Shown one piece after another: positions 58,533-64,000 of a stretch of DNA of 64,000 nucleotides. The translations under genes and the position numbers were made by a program. Each line of letters opens with the position of its first letter. Position 1 is the stretch's first letter. Source of the DNA: Methanobacteriota archaeon (GTDB lineage Archaea; Thermoplasmatota; Thermoplasmata; UBA10834). The stretch spans positions 140,116-204,115 of the forward strand of contig DYTN01000001.1 in the NCBI GenBank assembly GCA_020725925.1. The letters run 5' to 3'. A model generated the notes under the pieces. It saw only the letters and a list, made by a program, of their open reading frames with translations. It was not told where the DNA came from and made no database searches.

Positions 58533-59156
58533 ATGAAGTTAGACGTCCACGATGCCAAGATATTGGAAATCATGCAGAAGGACGCCCGGACCTCGCTTAA
58601 GGCTCTCGCCGAGGCGTCGAAGTTGACGCCGCCAACGGTCAGCGCCCGCATCAAGTCCCTCGAGGAAATGGGAATAATCAGGGGATATCGCGTCGACATA
58701 CCTCCAGATGCCCTTGGTCAGAGGGTGATGTTCTTCATGCTCAAGGCAAAACCATCTGATCTCGAAGAGGCAGGCGAAGCGTTGGCCAAGATTCCGCTTG
58801 TAAGGGAGGTTCACCTCGCGAGTGGAGGGAGGATCATCGCGGTCGCCGTGGTCAGAAGCCCCTCCGATCAGGAACGGCTGACGAATGATATCGCAGGGAT
58901 TCCGACCATCCTGGAATACGACAACTACTCCGTAGTGAAGAGCAAGAAGAGTGACAGCTGGGCGATCGTCGCCGAGGGGACGGAGGTTTCCTTGAACTGC
59001 TTCTATTGTGGGAAACCGATTCAAGGCACACCCTACAAGATCCGTCTGGGCGGCCGCGACCACTACCTGTGCTGCCCTGTCTGCGAGAAGGCGTACAGGG
59101 AGAAGTATGCGAAGCTGGAGGCCGGGGCCAAGAAGGCTCCCTTCAAGGGACGATGA
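58533..59156 (+). CDS. Lrp/AsnC-type regulator with TRASH metal-sensing domain
   Basis: A 207-residue protein. Residues 1-60 are an Lrp-type HTH (LDVHDAKILEIMQKDARTSL, LTPPTVSARIKSLEEMGIIRGYRVD), followed by a RAM-like domain and a C-terminal TRASH domain with LNCFYCGKPIQGTPYKIRLGGRDHYLCCPVCEKAYREKY. TRASH cysteines bind metals such as copper in known archaeal regulators (CopR/CopT type). It is divergent from the copper unit with an inverted repeat between, so it probably controls copper export. The ATG at 58533 fits the HTH N-terminus. Confidence 0.92.
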   Translation: MKLDVHDAKILEIMQKDARTSLKALAEASKLTPPTVSARIKSLEEMGIIRGYRVDIPPDALGQRVMFFMLKAKPSDLEEAGEALAKIPLVREVHLASGGRIIAVAVVRSPSDQERLTNDIAGIPTILEYDNYSVVKSKKSDSWAIVAEGTEVSLNCFYCGKPIQGTPYKIRLGGRDHYLCCPVCEKAYREKYAKLEAGAKKAPFKGR

Positions 59157-59330
59157 CCCTGTCAAGGACTGGTCAGGCCATCGGCTTCTCAACGAATAGG
59201 CGCTGGCGGCTCCCTTCACTTTTGCTCAGCTCCGACGCCTAGCGAGGGTTCATTCCTTCAAGGCAGAGGCCCCCTTAACCGCTGAAAACAAAGCAACAGG
59301 CGGTTGAATTCGGGCGCCGATGATAGTCAC

Positions 59331-60023
59331 ATGCAGGTGAGAACAGCGAACCGCTCAGCGGCATCGGAAGGGCGTGAAGCTGCGAGAAGCGCGGTTCCAC
59401 GCTCGGACGATCCTCACAAAGAACGTTCCAAAAGCTACTTCGACAAGCTCGCGGAGAGATACGACCTCAGCTACGCGGGAAGGCACTCCGCGCATCTTGT
59501 TGAGGTCGTATTGACCTGGCTTTCGCAGGAATCGTTCGATTCCCTCCTGGATGTTGGCTGCGGAACCGGAAACCTCCTTGCAGCGATTTCGGAGACCGAT
59601 GAGACGGTCAGGCTATCAGGAATCGACATCTCTCTTGGAATGGTTTCCACGGCCAAGAGGAGACTCGATGGTATGGCCGATCTGAGGGTAGGCGATTCAG
59701 AGAAGCTGCCGTGGGCAGAGGGCGCGTTCGACGTTGTCGTCACGACGGATTCCTTCCATCACTATCCTCGCCCAGCCAGAGTCTTGAGTGAAATCAAGAG
59801 GGTCCTCAAGTCAAAGGGATTGCTGATCATAGCCGATCCATGGTGGCCAACGCCAATCAGGCAACTGGTGAATCTGTCCCTGCCCTTCGTGCGTCGCGGC
59901 GACGTGAGGGTCTATTCAGAGAAGGCCATCCAAAAGATGTTAGCGCAATCCGGTTTCAGCGTCATCAGGTGGGAAAGGGTAGGATACAGCGGGTACATCG
60001 TGACTGCGTCGGCTACCCAGTAG
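59331..60023 (+). CDS. SAM-dependent methyltransferase (UbiE-like)
   Basis: About 230 residues. It has YFDKLAERYDLSYAG, the SAM motif LLDVGCGTGNLLAAI, GIDISLGMVSTAKRR, and VVVTTDSFHHYPRPARVLSEIKRVLKSKG. Class I methyltransferase fold; the substrate is unknown. The first about 35 residues are Ser/Arg-rich and may be disordered or overcalled; the ATG at 59331 is used rather than the TTG at 59304. It precedes the cysteine/methionine genes, which may link it to SAM or sulfur metabolism. Confidence 0.85.
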   Translation: MQVRTANRSAASEGREAARSAVPRSDDPHKERSKSYFDKLAERYDLSYAGRHSAHLVEVVLTWLSQESFDSLLDVGCGTGNLLAAISETDETVRLSGIDISLGMVSTAKRRLDGMADLRVGDSEKLPWAEGAFDVVVTTDSFHHYPRPARVLSEIKRVLKSKGLLIIADPWWPTPIRQLVNLSLPFVRRGDVRVYSEKAIQKMLAQSGFSVIRWERVGYSGYIVTASATQ

Positions 60024-60076
60024 CTTCAGGTAGACGGTGGCGAGTGCCCTCGCCACGCCCGATACACTCAGAGAAT

Positions 60077-60087
60077 TAACGCCGTTA
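60077..60087. promoter_or_regulatory. Palindrome TAACG-C-CGTTA upstream of the cysteine synthase TATA box
   Basis: A perfect 5-1-5 palindrome lies three bases before a TATA-like CTATTATAC (60090-60098). The same 11 bases occur at 62621-62631 in front of the ABC exporter. The position next to the TATA box suits a regulator that blocks or assists TFB/TBP. Confidence 0.55.
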
Positions 60088-60144
60088 TGCTATTATACAG
60101 CTACGGACTGTGGTGCGGTGAAAGCAACGGTCGGAGGCGATCCG

Positions 60145-61149
60145 ATGAGCTTTGGGAACAACCAGGTCGAGGACATCAGAGGCGGCATAGCAGAGACGAT
60201 TGGAAACACGCCAGTTGTCAGGCTGACGAACATCGCCAGAGATGTGGATGCAGAGGTGCTTGCAAAGATTGAGTCCTTCAACCCAGGTGGAAGTGTCAAG
60301 GACCGAGTCGGGCTCGCGATGATAGAAGATGCTGAGTCAAGGGGTGTCCTGAAACCGGGCGGCACAATCGTTGAGGCCACTGCCGGAAACACTGGGCTGG
60401 GCCTTGCCGTTGCAGCGGCCTCGAGAGGATATCGCATGATATTCGTGGTCCCAGACAAGATGAGCCGGGAGAAGATAGATTTGCTGAAGGCGTATGGTGC
60501 GGAGGTGGTGCTCACGGCGACGGCAGTACCACCGAGCCATCCAGACTACTACGTCAACAGAGCGAAGGCGATCGCCAAGGATACCGCGAATTCGTTCGTT
60601 CCCGACCAGTTTTCCAATGCGGCCAACCCGGGCGCTCACTACAGGACGACGGGCCCCGAACTGTGGCGACAAACTGGAGGCAGATTGGACTTCTTCGTCG
60701 CGGGTATGGGAACAGGGGGAACCATCACCGGTGTCGCAAGGTTCCTGAAGGAGAGGGACGCACGAATCAAGGTCATCGGCGTCGACCCGCAAGGATCAGT
60801 ATACGCTGGGTTCAAGAATCAGGGGACAATCGGGATTGCTGCGCCTTACAAGGTCGAAGGAATAGGGGAGGAGTTCATCCCAAAGACCATGGACATGGAC
60901 CATGTGGACGAAATCATAACTGTGGCGGACGGGGACGCCTTCCACACAGCCCGGGCGTTGGCGAGGACCGAAGGCATCCTAGCTGGCGGGTCGAGTGGAG
61001 CAGCGGTCTTCGCTGCCTTGCAGGTCGCGCGTGGATTGGGGAGCAAAGGGAAGGGCAGGAGGGTTGTGGTCCTGCTTCCCGATACTGGGCGCAATTACCT
61101 GACGAAGATCTACTCTGACGATTGGATGAGAGGAAACGGCTTCATTTGA
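60145..61149 (+). CDS. Cysteine synthase / cystathionine beta-synthase-type enzyme
   Basis: A 334-residue PLP enzyme. It has IAETIGNTPVVRL, the lysine motif NPGGSVKDRVGLAMIEDA, VEATAGNTGLGLAVAAASRG, GMGTGGTITGVARFL and GILAGGSSGAAVFAAL. It makes cysteine from O-acetylserine or condenses serine with homocysteine; there is no C-terminal CBS domain. The ATG at 60145 follows GGAGG. The gamma-lyase-type gene follows nine bases downstream, so a reverse transsulfuration pair is likely. Confidence 0.93.
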   Translation: MSFGNNQVEDIRGGIAETIGNTPVVRLTNIARDVDAEVLAKIESFNPGGSVKDRVGLAMIEDAESRGVLKPGGTIVEATAGNTGLGLAVAAASRGYRMIFVVPDKMSREKIDLLKAYGAEVVLTATAVPPSHPDYYVNRAKAIAKDTANSFVPDQFSNAANPGAHYRTTGPELWRQTGGRLDFFVAGMGTGGTITGVARFLKERDARIKVIGVDPQGSVYAGFKNQGTIGIAAPYKVEGIGEEFIPKTMDMDHVDEIITVADGDAFHTARALARTEGILAGGSSGAAVFAALQVARGLGSKGKGRRVVVLLPDTGRNYLTKIYSDDWMRGNGFI

Positions 61150-61158
61150 GGTGTCTGA

Positions 61159-62301
61159 ATGAGATTCGCAACGAGGGCCATTCATGCTGGTCAGGAACCG
61201 GACAAGTCGACAGGCGCGGTCACTGTGCCCATCTTCCAGACATCGACCTATGCGCAAGATGACGTCGGGAAGACGAAAGGCTACGAATACTCCAGAACCG
61301 GCAATCCGACAAGGACAGCGCTCGAGACTGTCATTGCCAGTCTCGAGAACGGCAGACACGGCCTCGCATTCTCCTCTGGTATGAGTGCGGTGGATGGCGT
61401 TGTCCGACTTCTGGGCAAGGGCAATCACGTCGTCGTATCTGAGGGCGTCTACGGAGGCGTCTATCGGCTGTTCGCGAAGGTATTTGAGAAGTCCGGACTG
61501 GAGTTCTCCTTCGTGGACACGAGCGACCCTGACGGTATTGAGCGTGCTGTCAAGCCAAACACGAAGATGTTGTGGATTGAATCCCCCAGCAATCCGCTGC
61601 TCAAGTTGACTGATATCAGATCGGCCTCGAAGATGGCCAGGAGCAGGGGAATCCTCACGGTTGTGGACAACACATTCATGAGCCCCTACTTTCAGCGTCC
61701 TCTGGAGCTGGGCTGTGACATAGTCGTCCATAGCACCACGAAGTACCTCGGTGGTCACTCTGATGTCGTTGGTGGGGCTGTCGTCGCGAATGACGATGAG
61801 GTCAGTGAGCGGTTGAAGTTCATCCAGAATTCCGTGGGAGCCATTCCCGGGCCTTTCGACTGCTGGCTGGTTCTTCGAGGGATTAAGACGTTGGCGCTGA
61901 GGATGGAGCGCCACAACGTGAACGCTCAGGCCGTTGCGCAATTCCTGGAGAATCATCCCAAAGTCGAGCGAGTGCTCTATCCTGGGCTGAGATCGCACCC
62001 GCAGCATGATCTTGCGCAGCGCCAAATGACAGGGTTCGGCGGAATGGTCACATTCTGGCCGAAAGGAGGTGTCGGTGCATCGCGCACGATTCTTAAGGCC
62101 ACGAGACTGTTCATTCTTGCTGAGAGTCTCGGCGGCGTCGAGTCGCTGATATCGAGCCCCGCGGCCATGACTCATGCGTCAATTCCGACCGAGTCAAGAA
62201 TGAGAACTGGCATACGGGATGACCTCGTCCGACTCTCAGTCGGTGTGGAGGACGTGGAAGACCTCATAGAAGACCTCAGCCGGTCACTAGACGTGTCCTA
62301 G
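61159..62301 (+). CDS. Cystathionine gamma-lyase/synthase-type PLP enzyme
   Basis: A 380-residue enzyme of the Cys/Met metabolism PLP family. It has ATRAIHAGQEPDKSTGAV, YEYSRTGNPTRTALE, SSGMSAVDGVVRLL, and the PLP lysine in VHSTTKYLGGHSDVVGGAVV. The C-terminus has HPQHDLAQRQMTGFGGM and SLGGVESLISSPAAMTHAS. It could cleave cystathionine to cysteine or run the forward synthase reaction. It is coupled to the cysteine synthase-type gene, which favours transsulfuration. Confidence 0.92.
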   Translation: MRFATRAIHAGQEPDKSTGAVTVPIFQTSTYAQDDVGKTKGYEYSRTGNPTRTALETVIASLENGRHGLAFSSGMSAVDGVVRLLGKGNHVVVSEGVYGGVYRLFAKVFEKSGLEFSFVDTSDPDGIERAVKPNTKMLWIESPSNPLLKLTDIRSASKMARSRGILTVVDNTFMSPYFQRPLELGCDIVVHSTTKYLGGHSDVVGGAVVANDDEVSERLKFIQNSVGAIPGPFDCWLVLRGIKTLALRMERHNVNAQAVAQFLENHPKVERVLYPGLRSHPQHDLAQRQMTGFGGMVTFWPKGGVGASRTILKATRLFILAESLGGVESLISSPAAMTHASIPTESRMRTGIRDDLVRLSVGVEDVEDLIEDLSRSLDVS

Positions 62302-62702
62302 ATTCGCATAGATTTCCCGGGCAGACCCCCTCGATGGCATTCGCATCTTCACGCTTTCTTTAGGACCTAGCCCAGGACCGATTCGAAAGCCGCTCCACCA
62401 TCGTCCAATCCAACGGGAGCAATTGTCCAGTCCGGGTGTGCGAGACGTCCGCGCACACCCCGACTCTCCGTGTCAACCACTCGCCTAATAAGGACGACTC
62501 ATTCTCGGTCGACGAGATCCATGCAAGCTGGCTGTGCTTTGTGTTGACCGAAAGCCTTCATCGGTTCTTCTCGAAGGTGGTACCTTGCGCTTTCCAGTTG
62601 ACAATGATGGCATATCTATGTAACGCCGTTATACTTGTTGGACGCTTGAGCATCAGCGAAACGCGCGTCAGGACCAAATGCCCAAGGGATTGAGGGGAGG
62701 AG
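62302..62702. other. Intergenic region holding the ABC-exporter promoter
   Basis: About 400 bases. Nothing gene-like was seen in the first 300. The palindrome TAACG-C-CGTTA (62621-62631) runs into TTATACT (62629-62635), a TATA-like box. A leader of about 45 bases then ends with GAGGGGAGGAG before the ATG at 62703. Confidence 0.5.
62621..62631. promoter_or_regulatory. Palindrome TAACG-C-CGTTA at the ABC-exporter TATA box
   Basis: Identical to the site at 60077-60087. Here it overlaps the TATA-like TTATACT directly, so binding would be expected to compete with TBP. It suggests co-regulation of the exporter with the sulfur amino-acid genes. Confidence 0.55.
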
Positions 62703-63941
62703 ATGTTTCTCAGGATAATCAGCAAGTCGTTCTCCAAGAGAAAGGGGAAGATGGCCATCGCAGTCGTCGCGGTCATGATGGGCGCTTCAATCACCTCCGC
62801 CCTCTTGACCGTCTCATTCGACATCAACGAGAAGATGAACTACGAGTTCAGGAGGTTCGGCGCGAACCTGCTGGTCGTGCCCAGCTCTGACACGATAGAC
62901 ATCGGGATTGGCGGATTCGGCTTTGGAGCTGTGACCGAACAGAAGTACATCAACGAGAGCGACCTCTACAAGATCAAGACCATCTACTGGGCGAAGAACG
63001 TCCTCGGCTATGCCCCGTTCCTCTACCAGGTCGTGACTGTCGGCTCCGGCAGCCTGGAACAGGCAGCGGTTCTCACGGGGACATGGTTCGAGAAGGATAC
63101 GACGCTCGACGACGGAACGGAGTTCCCGACGGGCGTGAAGATCATCAACACATGGTGGGAGGTTGAGGGCGGCTGGATTGACGATGAGAACGACACGACG
63201 GGCGCCCTGATAGGAGCGAACGTCGCAGACAAGCTCGGGCTGAAGGTAGGCGACCAGATGACGGTCAAGTACCGTCAGAGGCCCGATGACGCCACGAATG
63301 AAACTTCCTTCGAACTCACCGTGTTGGGAGTCGTATGCGGTGGCGGGCCCGAAGACGACCAGATATTCGTGACCCTGGACACTGCTCAGGGGCTGACGGG
63401 CCGGCAGGGAAGGGTTCACACGGTCCAGGTGAGTGCCCTTTGCACTGCCTGCCCAGTCGAGGAGTTCGCGGTTGAGATAGAGGAGAAGATACCGTACGTC
63501 GAGGCTCGGACGGTCAAGCAGCTTGCCAGCGCGGAGATGGTCGTGCTCGCCAAGATAGAGGGCATGATGCTCCTGATCTCGTTGGTTGCGCTGGTCGCGT
63601 CGGCGTTGGGGGTCGCCGCCGTCATGACCACTTCCGTGATCGAGAGGCGGAAGGAGATCGGGCTGATGAAGAGCATGGGTGCGGAGAACAAGCGGATAGC
63701 CTATCTGTTCCTGACCGAGGCGGCCGTCCTGGGCGCGATTGGCGGTGCCCTCGGATATGCGGTAGGACTTGTCCTTTCATACATCATTGGTCTGACAATC
63801 TTCGAGTCGCTCGTCTCGCCCAAGGTCATCGTCATACCGATGATCATCGGCATATCCCTGGGCGTGTCGCTTCTGGCCTCGTCGCTGCCTGTCAGGCGGG
63901 CCACCAAAATCGAACCCGTCGTCGTGCTGAGAGGTGAGTGA
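62703..63941 (+). CDS. MacB/FtsX-type ABC transporter permease
   Basis: A 412-residue permease. An N-terminal helix (MAIAVVAVMMGASITSALLTVSF) leads to a large extracellular domain (about residues 45-265). The FtsX core follows with LLISLVALVASALGVAAVMTTSVIERRKEIGLMKSMGAE and two more helices, ending ARRATKIEPV-type (PVRRATKIEPVVVLRGE). This is the mechanotransmission or lipoprotein-exporter type. The ATPase gene starts two bases after its stop. Confidence 0.93.
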   Translation: MFLRIISKSFSKRKGKMAIAVVAVMMGASITSALLTVSFDINEKMNYEFRRFGANLLVVPSSDTIDIGIGGFGFGAVTEQKYINESDLYKIKTIYWAKNVLGYAPFLYQVVTVGSGSLEQAAVLTGTWFEKDTTLDDGTEFPTGVKIINTWWEVEGGWIDDENDTTGALIGANVADKLGLKVGDQMTVKYRQRPDDATNETSFELTVLGVVCGGGPEDDQIFVTLDTAQGLTGRQGRVHTVQVSALCTACPVEEFAVEIEEKIPYVEARTVKQLASAEMVVLAKIEGMMLLISLVALVASALGVAAVMTTSVIERRKEIGLMKSMGAENKRIAYLFLTEAAVLGAIGGALGYAVGLVLSYIIGLTIFESLVSPKVIVIPMIIGISLGVSLLASSLPVRRATKIEPVVVLRGE

Positions 63942-63942
63942 G

Positions 63943-64000
63943 ATGGGCGGGACGATCGTGAGGGCCGAGGGCCTTTCGAAGTTCTACGAACCTGATACAT
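63943..64000 (+). CDS. ABC transporter ATP-binding protein (3' truncated)
   Basis: Only the first 19 residues are in the window: MGGTIVRAEGLSKFYEPDT. The IVRAEGLSKFY strand is the usual start of an ABC ATPase. It directly follows the MacB/FtsX permease, so it is very likely its energising subunit (LolD/MacB-type). Confidence 0.85.
   Translation, partial: MGGTIVRAEGLSKFYEPDT

Noticed and set aside
1-64000. CRISPR array, transposase, integrase or rRNA
   Set aside because: No regularly spaced direct repeats, no recognisable recombinase motifs and no rRNA-like conserved blocks were seen in the window.

Overview
The window is archaeal chromosomal DNA. It carries L7Ae, S28e, L24e, S6e, aIF5B, aIF2-gamma, an Sm-like protein, CDP-archaeol synthase, an XPD-type helicase, a CTP-type riboflavin kinase fused to a helix-turn-helix, and many genes whose start codon lies about 25-30 bases from a TATA-like box. 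The DNA is GC-rich with dense, often overlapping genes. A euryarchaeal lineage, possibly Thermoplasmatota, fits best, but that placement is an inference from gene content.

Layout. 1-1.4 kb: phosphate uptake (PhoU-like protein plus PiT). 1.4-9.1 kb, minus strand: nucleotidyltransferase, Lsm, an internally duplicated membrane protein, then smc-scpA-scpB. 9.2-16.9 kb: a surface-glycan locus with nucleotide-sugar enzymes (GalU, UDP-sugar 6-dehydrogenase, and a 3-dehydrogenase/aminotransferase/acetyltransferase trio) and three glycosyltransferases. 16.9-25.9 kb: an anchored clostripain-like protease, uracil-DNA glycosylase, PyrE, CarS, XPD-like helicase, small proteins and a gamma-carbonic-anhydrase-like hexapeptide protein. 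26-37.2 kb: histidine kinase, EamA exporter, B12-radical SAM enzyme, M20 peptidase, glycosyltransferase, PEP synthase, MFS carrier. 37.3-43.4 kb: three saccharopine-dehydrogenase-like paralogues in a row and a RACo-like activator.

43.4-53.5 kb is the translation region. The order L7Ae-S28e-L24e-Ndk is followed, after an interruption of about 3.8 kb, by aIF5B, then S6e, aIF2-gamma, a PIN protein and RbkR. The interruption is less GC-rich. It holds a zinc-ribbon protein and two beta-propeller surface proteins, and is punctuated by repeats that look like the 3' end of a tRNA. The L7Ae leader can fold into a kink-turn next to its ribosome-binding site, a likely autoregulatory switch.

53.8-64 kb: small stress-type domains (GYD, DUF3303-like), a copper locus (CopA, His/Cys-rich membrane peptide, SHOCT protein) divergent from an Lrp-TRASH regulator with an inverted repeat in its promoter, a methyltransferase with cysteine synthase and a gamma-lyase/synthase (sulfur amino acids), and a MacB/FtsX-type ABC exporter cut by the window end. 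A perfect 5-1-5 palindrome sits at the TATA box of both the cysteine synthase and ABC exporter transcripts, which suggests a shared regulator.

No complete tRNA, rRNA, CRISPR array, transposase or integrase was found. Domain assignments come from reading the sequence without database searches.
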